64,000 nt of DNA from Chloranthus sessilifolius (GCA_021018995.1 CM037590.1:82120097-82184096); one strand, 5' to 3'; shown: positions 35,281-46,804, counted from the stretch's first letter. Notes: generated by a model not told the origin, from the letters alone. Made by a program: numbers and translations.

Positions 35281-36280
35281 GTAGGAGTTACAAGTCTGGA
35301 TGAGGATATCCCTTTGGAGGAGCTCCCCAATAAGCTCCTTGACCGGTTTTCCGAATTTGAGCATGGCCCTACCCCCATTGTCAAAGAAATAGAAGATATC
35401 AATCTAAGAACTGAGGAGATTCCCTGAATTACCAAAATTGGAACATCATTGTCTCCCGAAGAGAGAAAAAACATGATCGATTTCTTTCGGCCATACCAAG
35501 ACGTTTTTTCCTAGCAGTATGAGGACATGCCTGGTCTGGACACCAATTTGGTCGAGCATGAGTTACCACTCTACCCTGATATGAAGCCGATTAAGAAGAA
35601 GCTGAGACGTCTCTGACCCGAGTGGATGTTGAAAGTCCTTTATGAGGTCATTAAGTAGTATGATGCGGGGTTTCTCATGGTATCCAAATACCCGCAGTGG
35701 CTAGCCAATATTGTGTCTATGTCGAAGAAGCATGGAAAGCTCCGCGTGTGTATCAATTTTTGCAATTTGAATAGGGCGAGCCTGAAGGATGATTTCTCGT
35801 TACCGCACATCGACATCTTGGTCGATAACATCGCTAAGCACGGGATGCTTTCTTTTATGGACAGATTCTTCGGATACAAATAGATTAGGATGGCAAAGGC
35901 AGATCGAGAGAAGACTACGTTCATCACCCCTTGGGGAACCTTTTGCTATTGTGTCATGCCATTCGGGCTGGAGAACGTCGGGGCAGCGAACCAAAGAGCA
36001 ATGACTGCTTTATTTCACGACATGATGTATCGAGAAATTAAGGTGTATGTTGATGACATGATAGCCAAGTCACCAGAGCGAAGCGATCACTTGGTAAACC
36101 TTCAGAAGCTATTTGAGAGGCTAAGAAAGTATAGGTTACGTCTAAATCCACAAAAGTGTGCATTTGGTACTAAGTTTAGAAAACTGTTAAGATTCATCGT
36201 CAGTAGGAGAGGGATCGAGGTTGACCAGACTAAGGTAAAAGTTATCACAGAAATGCCGCCACCATCTACTAAGAAAGAAG
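35281..36280 (+). pseudogene. RT: Tat-2 reverse transcriptase, broken
   Basis: Segments in order: LSPEERKNMIDFF, PGLDTNLVEHELPLYPDMKP, WLANIVSMSKKHGKLRVCIN, LKDDFSLPHIDILVDNIAKH, GMLSFMDRF, TTFITPWGTFCYCVMPFGLE and the catalytic YVDDMIAKS near 36050. These identify the Tat/Ogre clade. The open stretch 35890-36642 covers the later RT and RNase H. Several breaks in the first half. Confidence 0.9.
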
Positions 36281-36660
36281 TTAGAGGGTTCTTGGGTAGA
36301 ATACAATATCTCAGTCGGTTCATTACACAGCTAACTCCAATCTGCATGCCGATCTTCAAACTACTAAGGAAGAACTCACCTATTGAATGGAATGATGATT
36401 ATCAGGCGGCGTTCGATAAAATCAAAAGCTACCTCATTAACCCACTTATTTTGGAACCACCTGAGCCGAGGAGACCACTCTTGATGTATCTCTCCACGAT
36501 GGAGATTTCGATGGGATGTGTCTTAGGGCAGCACGACGAGACGGGAAGAGGAGAGCAGGCCATCTACTATCTAAACAAGAAGTTTACTAATTATGAGACG
36601 CATTATTCTCATCTAAGAAAAGCATGCCTCGCTCTTGTATGAGCTACTCAAAGGCTCTGC
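36281..36660 (+). CDS. RNaseH: Tat-2 RT connection and first RNase H (end of open segment 35890-36642)
   Basis: FLGRIQYLSRFITQLTPICM, PIEWNDDYQAAFDKIKSYLI, RRPLLMYLSTMEISMGCVLG and QAIYYLNKKFTNYETHYSHL form the connection and gypsy-type RNase H. In the Tat clade this first RNase H is followed by a second, archaeal-type one. Confidence 0.85.
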
Positions 36661-36804
36661 CATTACTTGCTATCCTAAGCCATCCTACTCCTGGCCCGAA
36701 TGGACCCATTGAAATAACTGTTTGAGAAGTTGGCTCTTATTGGAGGAATCACACGATGGTAGCTTTTATAGTCTGAGTTTGACATCACGTACGTCACTTA
36801 GAAG

Positions 36805-37356
36805 TTGATAAAGGGGCAGGCACTCACTGATCATCTTGCCGGCAATCCTTTGCCAGATTATGAACCTTTGAGAACTAAGTTCCCCGATGAGGACATCCTG
36901 TTCATGACGGAAGACGATACTGAGGAAGCAGAAGAATCATGGGTAATGCACTTTGACGGGGCAGCAAATGTCGAAGATCAGGGAGTTGGCGCCATTCTGA
37001 TTTCTCCGAAAGGATCCCATGTACCAGTCTCTATCAAGCTCAACTTCCCTTGCACTAACAACATGACCGAGTACAAAGCTTGTGCAGCAAGCCTACAGGC
37101 GACTCTTGATCTGAATGTAACTCACCTTCGGGTATTTGGCGATTTGCAGTTGATCATATGCCAGACGAATATAAATTGGAAGACAAAAGATGAGAAATTG
37201 ATCCCTTACTATGAGCACCTCGAGGATCTAATAGTTTATTTCGAGAACGTGACATTCTCATATCTCCCACGAATAAGAAATCACTTGGCCAACGCATTAG
37301 CTACTTTGGCATCAATGATAGAAATCCTGTATGGTGCTGAGATGAGCCAATCATGA
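36805..37356 (+). CDS. aRNH: Tat-2 second (archaeal-type) RNase H (open segment)
   Basis: This 183-codon open stretch carries WVMHFDGAANVEDQGVGAIL, FPCTNNMTEYKACAASLQAT, LRVFGDLQLIICQTN and RIRNHLANALATLAS. It is an RNase H1 of the type acquired by Tat-clade elements, sitting between the first RNase H and integrase. The catalytic D...E...D pattern is present in the first three segments. Such a domain is thought to supplement removal of RNA during reverse transcription. Confidence 0.88.
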   Translation: MIKGQALTDHLAGNPLPDYEPLRTKFPDEDILFMTEDDTEEAEESWVMHFDGAANVEDQGVGAILISPKGSHVPVSIKLNFPCTNNMTEYKACAASLQATLDLNVTHLRVFGDLQLIICQTNINWKTKDEKLIPYYEHLEDLIVYFENVTFSYLPRIRNHLANALATLASMIEILYGAEMSQS

Positions 37357-38679
37357 TCGAGCAAAGGAATGAGCTAGCCTTCTGCTTGCAGATTGAGGAA
37401 CCTATAAAGCCTAATGATGAGCCACCTTGGTTCTCAAATATCAAGAATTTCCTCGAGACTCTAACTTTCCCTGAGGGTACATCTAGGACAGATCAACGAA
37501 CCATTCAATGTTTAGCGACAGGCTACATCATTTGCGGAGAATGCCTTTACAAGTGATCCTACAATAACATCTTGCTCAGGTGCCTTACAGAAAGCGAAGC
37601 AATCAATATTATAAAGGAGATCCATGAGGGAGTATGCGGGGCCCACGTCAGCAGTCACATGCTCGCCAAAAAAATTTTGCGGCAGGGATACTTTTGGACC
37701 ACTATAGAATCGAATTGCTGCAAACATATTTAGAAATGCTACAAGTATCAGGAACACTCCAGTTTGATACACGCTCCTGCCATCAATCTTCACTGCATGA
37801 CCACTCCTTGGCCATTTGCTACCTGGGGCCTTGACGTCGTCGAAATAATTAATCCAAAAGCATCAAATGGACATTGATTCATCCTCATCGCCATTGAGTA
37901 CTTTACTAAGTGGGTAGAAGCAGCATCATATGCCAACATCACGGCCGGTCACGTCGAGAAGTTTCTCAAGAACAATATTGTGTGCCGATTTGGAGTACCC
38001 AAAGATATCATTATGGATAACGTTACAAACTTTGCGAATAAGCACATCCAAGCCTTCTGCGAGCAATACAGGATCAAGCACCATCACTGGTCACCTTATC
38101 GGCCTCAAACTAATAGAGTCGTGGGACCCGCTAATAAGACGGTCATCTGCATCCTTGAGAAGATGTCGTCACCTACCGAGCTTGGAGCGAAATGTTGCCA
38201 TTTGCTTTATGAGCTTACAGAATGTTGATCCATACCGCTACAGGGGCAACACCATTCTCCCTTGTATATGGAACTGAGGTCATCCTACCGATAGAGGTTG
38301 AAGTACCCTCGCTCCGAATCCTCATGGAATCGAGCTTGCCCGAAGCAGAGAGAGAGAGAGATCCCACTTTGAACAATTGAACTTATTAGATAAGAAAAGA
38401 CTCCTAGCCTTGTGTCATACTCAAGTTTACTAGGAGTGAATTGCACGCGCTTACGATAAATGAGTCCGCGGTCGAGATTTGAAGGTGAGAGACACTATGC
38501 TGAAGAAGATTTTCCCATCCCTCAACGCCGATCCGAGAGGGAAATTCAAACTGAATTGGGAGGGACCTTACGTCATCCGAGAAGTACTGCCGGGATATGT
38601 CATCCACCTCGCAACCATGGATGGAGATCATCTTCCTGAGCCCATCAATGCTGGATATGTCCGACAGTTCTACACTTAG
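37353..38679 (+). pseudogene. INT: Tat-2 integrase, broken
   Basis: After a linker (37353-37556), a zinc-binding N-terminal region (EIHEGVCGAHVSSHMLAKKI, about 37615) and core segments WGLDVVE, VEAASYANITAGHVEKFLKN, CRFGVPKDIIMDNVTNFANK, HHWSPYRPQTNRVVGPANKT follow. The C-terminal part (38479-38679) carries GKFKLNWEGPYVIREVLPGY and PINAGYVRQFYT. Several breaks. Its end is followed by the long 3' non-coding region. Confidence 0.87.
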
Positions 38680-40214
38680 TCTATCACGACAAAGTAAGTA
38701 TTGGTGAAACAGATACGTGACTACTTAAGAACCACCCAAAAGAGGCCATCATTCCAAGTACAGTAGCCAAAAAGCATCCCTAAAAATGATGATATTCTTT
38801 ACTACCCCATTTAAGCTTGGGCCTTTTCTTTCAATAAACCCCTTCCCTAAGAAAAAAAAAAAAGTGTGTACATAAAAAAGAAAAGAAAGAGATGAAGTAG
38901 AAGCGCTATCAAAAAATGAAAAAAAAAATCCGAAAAGCAAAACCTCAAAAAGAGATTGCCTAAAATAAAACAAAGGAAAAGGAAAAAATAGAAGAATCAT
39001 AGGGCATATACAGTAAAATCCCCCAAGGAAGAAAGTATGTTATGAAAAACTGAAACTGTATCAAAGAAACCTTTTTAGCCCAGCATACCTTCAAATCCTA
39101 ACCTAACCCATGGCCAAGCTACACCCTGAAGAAAGCCCTCTTTGTAGGTTCATAAGCAGTCATAGTATCTGTTAAGTAAAAACGAGCTGAGTTATGAGAC
39201 GACACCAGAACCCCATCTGGCTGGCTATGATGGAATCGACATATATGTCATGGCTTTTGAAAAAAGTAAAAGAAATAAAAAGAAGAATAAAATAAAAATA
39301 CAAGCTCAAAGCAAGATGAACATGGTGAAAACCCGAAAGGGGGCTACGGGTAAAAATAGTGAGTTTGTGCGGACCAGGCGAAAACCTGAAAGGGCTCTTG
39401 GGGTAAGAGAGCTAAACCCATGGATGTAGTGAAAACCTGAAAGGGCACCACGAGTAAAAAGAGGGCAAAAACAAGCCCGACGAACCCACCTTGGGCGTTA
39501 TGAGTAAAAAAGGATTAAAAAGAAAATTTGAAAAAGAAAGGTGTGAATGTCAAAGATAGCTGAATCCTTTGATTTTCCCTGTACCCATTTTTCTGACTAG
39601 GCCGCTCATGTTAGCTCAAATCGGGCCCCGACCAGAATTGTCTTTGTAAAATTGCTTCATCGGACGCATGACCCAAGATAAGGAGAAAGGCTTTCAATCC
39701 AAAGGGGTTGAAGTTCCAGTCTTGGTAAAGCTGCTGAAACTCACCCAGATTCGACCACTAAAAAGGGGTTCTACCATGCTCAAAAGGGGACCCGAGATTC
39801 TCATCCTGTGATTGAGGCATCAAACCAAACAAAAAAGAGAATAAAGGACAGGGCGGGAGGCCCCTTTTATTAAAGATAAAGATTTCCCTTTTCCATTTCC
39901 ATGCCCAGGCTGTGCACATTCCAAAAAGAGACCCATTGATCAAAAAGAACAATAAAAAAGAGAAGTCTTTGTAAATATAATAGATTTTCCTTTTCCATTT
40001 ACAATTGCACCGCTTACACCACAACCCAAAAAAAATAGTCGGTGTGATGTCTAGCTGTCTTTCTTTCTTTTTTTATAAAAAAATATATATATATACAAAA
40101 ACATAAAGAAAATATGTATACCAAAAAATGTGTATCTGTAAAGGAGTTTCTTACGCCCCTTTTCTATGAATATGATCTATGTAAAAAGATATATGTATAG
40201 GAGGGAATCAACGG
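38680..40214 (+). other. Tat-2 3' non-coding region, first part
   Basis: Non-coding and A-rich (38850-39010, 39250-39300). A short repeated block at 39325-39520 contains GTGAAAACC(C/T)GAAAGGG followed by GGGTAAAAA three to four times; similar GAAAACCYG..AAGGG blocks are familiar from the 3' region of Tat/Ogre elements (from memory). No sense gene is seen. The stretch 40040-40140 is low-complexity A/T. Confidence 0.6.
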
Positions 40215-40697
40215 CCCAGCTCGCGCTTTAAGGCACTAATCTCCACGCGAAAATTGTCCTCCCAGACATTCCTCTTGGTCAGCTAACGGCCATGGAGGCT
40301 CTTTTACCTCCTCCGAGAAGCATTAGTAGCCCCATGAGCAACATTTAAGGATCCTTCCAAACGAAGGACCTCGCCCTCAACAATGCTAGCTCTAGTCTCT
40401 GCTACCTTTGCCCTAACTTTCTCTTATGCCAAAAGCTCTTACAGAATCCTCTTCTCATCAATCAGCAACTCAATACGAGCTTGAAGCGCCATCTCTTTCT
40501 TAGGTCAGGGGCCTCCCATACCAATACTCTCTACCTGATCCAGATGATCAGCAGTAGGCTACTCAGCCAATAGCCAAGCCTCGTACTTAGGAGAAGACTG
40601 AACTGAATCTTCCTACTCCATATCACACATCAGCATCGACTGGCACATCTCCCAAAGAGCATCAATCTTCTCTACGTCCCCAGAGGACCCCCTAGAA
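40215..40697 (-). pseudogene. Tat-2 antisense extra ORF, broken
   Basis: The minus strand over about 480 bp reads as protein in a single frame for nearly its whole length, with a handful of breaks. The segments GDVEKIDALWEMCQSMLMCD, SSPKYEAWLLAE, KKEMALQARIELLIDEKRIL and TRASIVEGEVLRLEGSLNVA are rich in Glu, Lys, Leu and Ala with a helical, coiled-coil-like pattern. Extra ORFs on the opposite strand after pol are known from Tat-lineage elements such as Grande (Steinbauerova and colleagues, from memory). I recognise no domain. The upstream boundary reads TTTTCTAG on the minus strand, like an intron acceptor. Confidence 0.6.
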
Positions 40698-41640
40698 AAG
40701 ATCAAATCCCTTCCTTTATGTTAGAAAAAAAAACAAAACAACAAAGCAAATCAAAAACAAAAAAAATTCTTTCTTTATAATTCTATAATCAAAAAAATAT
40801 ATATACAAAAAAAAAAACCTTCCTTTATGTTTATAAAAATAAAAGTTAAAACAAAAATAATCCCTTCTTTTATGTTCATAAAATCAAAAACCAACAGCAA
40901 AAACGAATAATAATAAAAATAAAAATAAATCGATTCCTAAGTTTTTCAAAAAAAAAAAAAGGAAAAACAACAAAAACCAAAATAAAAACTCCTTTTCCTT
41001 AATTAATTTTCAAAAAATATATATAGAAACCAAAAACCATGTTCCCTAATTAATTTTCAAAAAATAGAAACCAAAAATCATTTTCCTAATTAGTTTTCAA
41101 AAATAGAGACCAAAAAATCCTCTTTCATTAGTTAGTTTTCCAAAAGAAAAGACCAAAAATCCTTGCTTTATATTTAAAAATGAAAACAAAAACCTAAAAT
41201 AGAGTCCTTTTTTATATTCACAAATAAAAACAACAAAAATATATATTATGTATTAATAAAACCCATAAAACAACAAAAATAGGGCATCATCCATGAAACA
41301 CCATCAACACATCATCAATAAACATGCTTACAACGAAAATAAATCATTCACCATCTAAAAATGCAAGATCATGATCACATTTGCAAGAAAAATTAAGAAA
41401 AATAAAAAAAAAATGGGTTTTAAATGGTTACCTTTGAAGAAAAAAGGGTCTTTGATCTAGCCCGGTGCGGACGATCAATCGGCGCAAGCAAATTTCGGCA
41501 ATAAGACACGCATAGAGGCGATATAAAGGAACCCTAGGGAGGCTCTGTGTTTCGATTTGGAGAGGGGGAAGAAAGCAATTTTGAAAACACACCCCTGCTG
41601 TCCGAACTCGGGCTCTTTAAATTCGATCCCCAACCACGCC
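40698..41640 (-). promoter_or_regulatory. Candidate leader, intron and promoter of the antisense ORF
   Basis: On the minus strand a T-rich stretch of about 730 bp (40700-41430) looks like a plant intron. It starts at CTTCAAAG|GTAACC (41430) and ends at TTTTCTAG (40698). Before it is a GC-balanced stretch (41430-41640) with TATA-like ATTTAAAG (about 41615-41622) and TTTATATC (about 41520-41528). Two family palindromes lie just upstream (41641-41713). All inferred; 40720-41420 otherwise holds only A/T low-complexity sequence. Confidence 0.35.
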
Positions 41641-41713
41641 TGGCACACCTAATAGTTGCGCCAGGCTATTTTTGGCTCCCAATTGGCTTGGTGCAACTAT
41701 TAGTTACGCCAGT
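41641..41713. repeat. Two family palindromes in the Tat-2 3' region
   Basis: Copies at 41641-41663 (TGGCACACCTAATAGTTGCG + CCA) and about 41690-41713. They lie upstream of the antisense ORF when read on the minus strand, just as the LTR copies lie upstream of the LTR TATA box. Confidence 0.78.
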
Positions 41714-42282
41714 CACTTATGGGCTGGGTTTTTGGGCCTGGTGCGGGTCACAGGCATAGCCCGGGACCCCCCTCTCTTTGATTTGTCACCCCCGGCAGAT
41801 GCACGTACTCTCGAACAGTATGTCGATCCTCATTCGGCTTGCTCGGGAAGCCATCCTAGAATAAAATGGCTCGAGATCAATAAGCATCCCAATCATACCC
41901 AGAAAAATGTGAAAAAAGTCCATAAAATGATTAAAAAAAAAGGTCCCACATAAAAAGCCAAGAATAATTCACGTAAAATGACAAAATCATTCACATAAAA
42001 TGATAACTTAAAAAATCCAAGAAAATCACATCAAATCATAGCTTTGAAAAAACCAAAAATCCATATAAAAATGATAAAGAAAATTCCAAAAAATAATTCA
42101 CATAAAATAAAAGGATAAAGTCACATAAAGCAATAGAATAAAATAGAATGAAGTGACTGATTAAAATAACATGAAATGATAACTTAAAAATTCGAAAAAG
42201 CACCTGAAATGATAAAAACCCAAAAAATCACATAAAATGATAAACACAAAAAAGGTCAAAAATTTTCCACATAAAATATGTG
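41714..42282 (+). other. Tat-2 3' non-coding region, second part
   Basis: It contains a diverged copy of the unit seen at 42283 and 55185 (ACGTACTCTCGAACAGTATG, CATTCGGCTTGCTCGGGAAG; about 41800-41870), then AT-rich DNA with repeated CACATAAAATGATAA words (41880-42270). No gene is seen. Confidence 0.55.
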
Positions 42283-42601
42283 TTTCGAGAAAACAACACG
42301 TACTCCCAAAAAGCGTTACAACATCTATTCGCTTTGCTCGGGTAGTCGTGCTAAATAAACGTCGGGATCAATGGGTTCGCCCAAAGACCTCGAACCCTGC
42401 TTCAAACAGGGACACCCGTGACCAGTTAAATGAGGCAATCTATGCCTCATATGATTGGACACAAACTACGCACATGCATATTTTGAAGTGGTGAAATGTC
42501 AATATTTTATCAACAACGCAACTATTCTTAATTAATATCCTAAGTCTAAGATTCGTCTTAGATTTTTGGATCCTACTTTAAAGTAGGAGCAACGGTGTCA
42601 A
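42283..42601 (+). repeat. 319-bp block upstream of the Tekay 5' LTR (copy 1)
   Basis: The first 190 bp resemble a unit of the Tat-2 3' region (55185-55365), e.g. GTCGTGCTAAATAAAC and GGGTTCGCCCAAAGACCTCG. The block ends in TSD GTCAA (42597-42601). A second copy of equal length lies at 52142-52460, directly before the Tekay 3' LTR. Confidence 0.8.
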
Positions 42602-44786
42602 TGTCATAACACCAGATTTTTGGGAACCGTACACATCATGAACCATGCACAGGTATGTGTGGTTCACAAGGGAACCAAAACTAATAGGTATACACTTTGT
42701 GTGTGTGTATGAAACGCACTAACTTTCACTAAGTTATATATAAGTGAATGAGGGGGGAGAGGGTTTCCCCAATACGTGACCTAATTAACTCTGGATAGAG
42801 AGAAGGAAAAGAGAAAGAGAAGAGAGGGAATCAGAAAAGAGAATAGAGACTCGTTGCTCTAGGCCGATAGAAGATTAGAAGAGGGCTAGATGAGGAACCT
42901 TGATGAGTTACTCATCTAGTTAGAACTTGGATCACGTTTACATCAAATACATCGATCGAGGTATGATTTTTAAATACATATATGGGTTATTAGATAATAT
43001 AGGAAGCATTAACTGAAATGTTTTTTTAGGTTAATTAATGCTAATAAGACTTTAGATGAAGAAGGGAAATAGTCTTCGAACTGATCAGCGATTACGTCCA
43101 TCGTGGCTCGCTCGAGCGGTCTAATTGGCTCGCTCGAGCGAGGACAGGATAAAAAACCTGAGAAAACAAATTTAGTTCTGGGCTCACCCGAGCGAGACCC
43201 AAAACAAAGGAGAAGCTCGCTCGAGCGAGGCCTCCAGTAAAGCTTTAGACGGCTCGCTTTAACAGCTCGAGCGATCTCAATTTAACCGCTCGAGCGAGGT
43301 CAAGTGACCGCTCGAGCAAGGAGTTGTGCTCGCTCGTGCGAGGCACCACACAGATTTTGATAGTTTAGTGTAATACATGGAGGCTATGTGCTCCAATGAT
43401 TCTAGTGACCTTTCTAAATATATTCTAAACACATGAAATGTAGGTTGACACAAGATCGTGACGTGTAAACCTCTACGAGAAAAGTGTACATTGGAATTGC
43501 GTTGAGGTAGGGAATATTCTTGAAACATGTGTATTATTTCATCAACTCATATATGTAGTGTATTTTAATTAAATAGTCAAGTATTGCATGATCATTATGA
43601 AAAAGGGTATGTGAGTAAGTTTCAAATGTGATAGTCATGAGGTCCCCAGGGGACGTAAAAATTGTAAAGTGGACATCTAGATGGTACATTGAACCAGTGG
43701 CATCCCAGGGATGTAGATGAAAACTAATAGTGAAACGAAAGTAAAGTGATAAGGCCTAATGTAATAAAATTAGCACAATCACGGTGAATAACTATATGTA
43801 TAGCAAGTTCGATATTTTTTATTATTTAAGGTTTGACTAGAATACCCCACCGACGTGGCGGGATACCCACGACTGACTCGACAGGATATCCGTGACCGAT
43901 ACGGCGGCCAATTCGTATATTCATAGCACATCCCAGGGATGTAGACTTGAGAATAGACCCCGCCACCTACGAGAAAGGGGCTTTGGCAGTATTCCCAGGG
44001 AGTACACATAATAACTGTCTAGTTAGACGACGATGGTGGGTATTCCATCGGGGCTCGATGCTATATTGCTCGGGGACTACTTAAGTTAAGATTTAAGTGA
44101 TTAGGCCAAATTCACAACTAAACCAGAAAGGAGAATAAACAAAACCATGCAAAGTAACAGTTGAAATCATTATTTTATTCCAGTTATTTCAATTGTTTTC
44201 CATAAGTGTTATCCGATAATTTATGCTTTTAAAATTGCTGACATATATGCGAAAGTTAATCTATATGTTCATTTTGTTTCCCTACGGAGCTAGGATGTAG
44301 CTCACCCCTTAGACTATACGTCGTAGGTCCAGGACTAGCGGCAGCGAAGACTTCTGGAGACTTTGATCCAGGGGATTCGAATTTCGTGCCCACAGAGGAG
44401 ACAGAGCCTCCTCCTGAGGAATTCTTCTAGGAGACCCATTGCGTACTTTGAGAGTGAGTTGAGAGTATTAGGTACAGCTTAGTATGTCAAGCCTCTTTAT
44501 TTGAATGTAATTAAATACCATTATTCTTTTGATAAACTGTCTAGAATGAACTGATATCACCAACGATTGGGTAAGTTCTTATGCCCATGAATTGGCATGG
44601 GACAAGAACTGCCTTTAGAGACCCTATTAATTTTAAACATATGAGTACTTGTTAGAGTAGATACATGTGCCTTAATCACAGTTTTTGGCTTGTACATACT
44701 AATGCTTCGTATAGATTTATAGGGCACAGCATTGAGGGTCGTTCTAATGGCACGAGTTTCGGGGTGCCAAAATTTGGGCTGTCACA
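42602..44786 (+). repeat. 5' LTR of the Tekay element
   Basis: TGTCATAACACCAGATTTTT ... GGGCTGTCACA. A TATATATAA box lies at 42735. The CTCGAG-type array (43103-43345) lies downstream of it. Small conserved words such as CATCCCAGGGATGTAGA and GGGGCTCGATGCTATATTGC are usual in Tekay-like LTRs. Confidence 0.9.
43103..43345 (+). repeat. CG-core motif array in the Tekay 5' LTR
   Basis: Eight copies of GCTCGCTCGAGCGAGG-type words (core CTCGAG, itself palindromic). Repeated in the 3' LTR (about 52965-53205) and before the third ORF (50055-50250). Unlike in the Athila-type LTRs, this array is downstream of the TATA box. Confidence 0.85.
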
Positions 44787-44788
44787 GT

Positions 44789-44801
44789 TGGTATCAAAGC
44801 C
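44789..44801 (+). other. Primer-binding site of the Tekay element (tRNA-Met type)
   Basis: TGGTATCAAAGCC, two bases inside the LTR end; it is close to TGGTATCAGAGCC, the usual initiator tRNA-Met site of chromoviruses. Confidence 0.88.
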
Positions 44802-44883
44802 TTTCTTTTTAGTTTTGGCAATCATCTTGTCAGAACATAAGGACTTCTGCTAACGAAACCGTGGTTTCTCATGCAGACCATTA

Positions 44884-46221
44884 TGTTTCCTAGAGGAAGA
44901 GGTCGACCGAGGTGGTCACGATAGGAATCTACGCAGTAGAGATGGGTTCATCTCGCCTACCAACAGGGTACCATTAGGAAATAGGGAGATTCTCGAGGGC
45001 AGTGGCCAAGGAGAAAACCAAAATCAAGCAGAAAATCAGGATCGAGATCAAAGGGAACAAGATAGAGTGAGGGAGAGAAATGAAGAAAGAGAGGAGCGTC
45101 AGAGGATGATGCAATCAATGGAAACCATGGCAACTGCCATGGCACAACAAGCAGCATCCTTGGCAGCACATGCAGCCCCAGAACCACATCAGACACCTAC
45201 ACCTCCAGTAGGACCTACACTACCAGTGGCTTCAGCATTTACCGAATTCAGGAGGATGAGACCTCCTAGATTTTCAGGGTAGGCAGACACCATGGCAGCC
45301 GAAAATTGGCTGGGTGAAATGGAGAAGGTATTTAGTGTACTAACATGCACAGAGGACGAGAGCGTCCGTTGGGCAGCGTATATGCTAGATGGAGAAGCTG
45401 GACCTTGGTGGAAATCTGTTTCGCGGACTAGAGCTCAAGAAACTCTATATATGCCCTGGACTTGGGATGAATTTGTTGAAGAGTTCAATAAACAGTATTT
45501 TTCGGAGGTTATGAGAAATCAGATAGAGACTCAATTCTTGCAACTAATGCAAGGAAGGATGACCGTGAGAGAGTACGGAGTAGAATTTATGAGACTGGCT
45601 CGTTTCGCTCCAGACTACGTAATTTCGGATGTGATGAAAGCGAAGAGGTTCCAACAGGGTTTAAGGTCGGACATCCAAGGAGGGGTTGTGCCCTTTCAGC
45701 TAAAGACCTACGGAGAGGTCATGAGTAAGGCATTAGTGGTCGAAGAAGAAAACAATAATCGATACCGTCAGAGGGAACAACAGGGAAGAGGAAGCATAGA
45801 TCCAAGCAGGACTGGGAGTTATGAATCAGTAAATAAGAAGCCGAGGTTCGTAGCACCGAATCAGAGGCAACCGTTCCAGACAGGGTATGGGAGAGCCGCA
45901 CAACAAACTACTCATCAAAGTTTCCCATTGCTGGCATCAGGGAGACCGATGAGGTATGAGGGTCCTGCTATTTCCAACGGAGTTACGGCTACACAAGGTT
46001 TTTCAAGAGCTTCTTCTTCAACACCAAGGGAGACGTATGCCAAGTGTGGCAAGTCCCACAAAACGGCGGATTGCAGGCAAGGAATGCGAGGCTGTTTTAA
46101 ATGTGACAAGATAGGCCACGTAATTAGAGATTGCCCTGAAGAAATTAAGGAAAAGATAGCCTCAACTTCCATGCCACGACCTATTCAATCTCGGAAGCCA
46201 GTTGTTCAAGGGAGAGCCTAG
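44884..46221 (+). pseudogene. gag: Tekay gag (long open segment 45292-46221)
   Basis: The start (44884) encodes a short RGRGRP-type N-terminus, followed by a charged Arg/Glu and Ala/Pro-rich part (45067-45282). The 309-codon open segment carries the capsid core (AENWLGEMEKVFSVLTCTED, FNKQYFSEVMRNQIETQFLQ, MTVREYGVEFMRLARFAPDY). Two zinc knuckles follow: CGKSHKTADC and CFKCDKIGHVIRDC. Gag forms particles and binds element RNA. Few breaks near the start. Confidence 0.9.
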
Positions 46222-46378
46222 GCAGTTACCGCCCAAGAAGCAAGGAGTGTACACAACGTCATTCAAGGTGAGATTTCTTTTAAATAAAGAATTTCAATTT
46301 AATACAATAGAGAATGTGCATTCATTAAAATAGTGTGTAGAACCGTATTTGTACGTTAGATAATTCTAAATAAAGTAT

Positions 46379-46756
46379 GTGCTATGTATGTATGTGTGTG
46401 TTATAGGTATGTTACAAGTCTATGAGAAAGGGTGCTATATAGCACGTGACGCACGAGTATTGATAGACCCAGGGTCTACCCACTTCTTCATCACCCCTAG
46501 ATTTGCGAAGAAAATGAAGATTGTTCCGGAGACACTGGACTTTGTGTTATCAGTGTCTATCCCAACGGGAGAATTAGTGAACACAGTATTAGTCTTCAAA
46601 TCGGTAGTAGTAAGCATTCGGGATGACGTTGTCTACGACTTAGACGCAAAATTAATATTGTTGGACATGCAAGGATTCGACATGATCCTTGGCATGGATT
46701 GGTTGTCCCATCATTGTGCAACAATAGATTGCAAGAACAAGGTAGTTATTTTCTGA
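46379..46756 (+). CDS. pro: Tekay protease (open segment)
   Basis: This 125-codon open stretch has ARVLIDPGSTHFFITPRFAK at the retropepsin active-site position, VVVSIRDDVVYDLDAKLILL and GFDMILGMDWLSHHCATIDC, the usual end of chromoviral protease. It processes Gag-Pol. The 46222-46378 gap before it is non-coding linker. Confidence 0.88.
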   Translation: MLCMYVCVIGMLQVYEKGCYIARDARVLIDPGSTHFFITPRFAKKMKIVPETLDFVLSVSIPTGELVNTVLVFKSVVVSIRDDVVYDLDAKLILLDMQGFDMILGMDWLSHHCATIDCKNKVVIF

Positions 46757-46804
46757 CCTAACACGAGGAGATCGTTTCGATTTCGAGGAGAGAGATCGAC
46801 GCAA

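Noticed and set aside
43103-43345. CRISPR-like array of repeated palindromic words
   Set aside because: No regular spacers, words degenerate, plant LTR context.
42283-44786. Tekay 5' LTR starting at 42283 (2.5-kb LTR)
   Set aside because: TSD GTCAA and the TGTCATAAC start put the LTR at 42602; the 319 bp before it resemble Tat 3' DNA.
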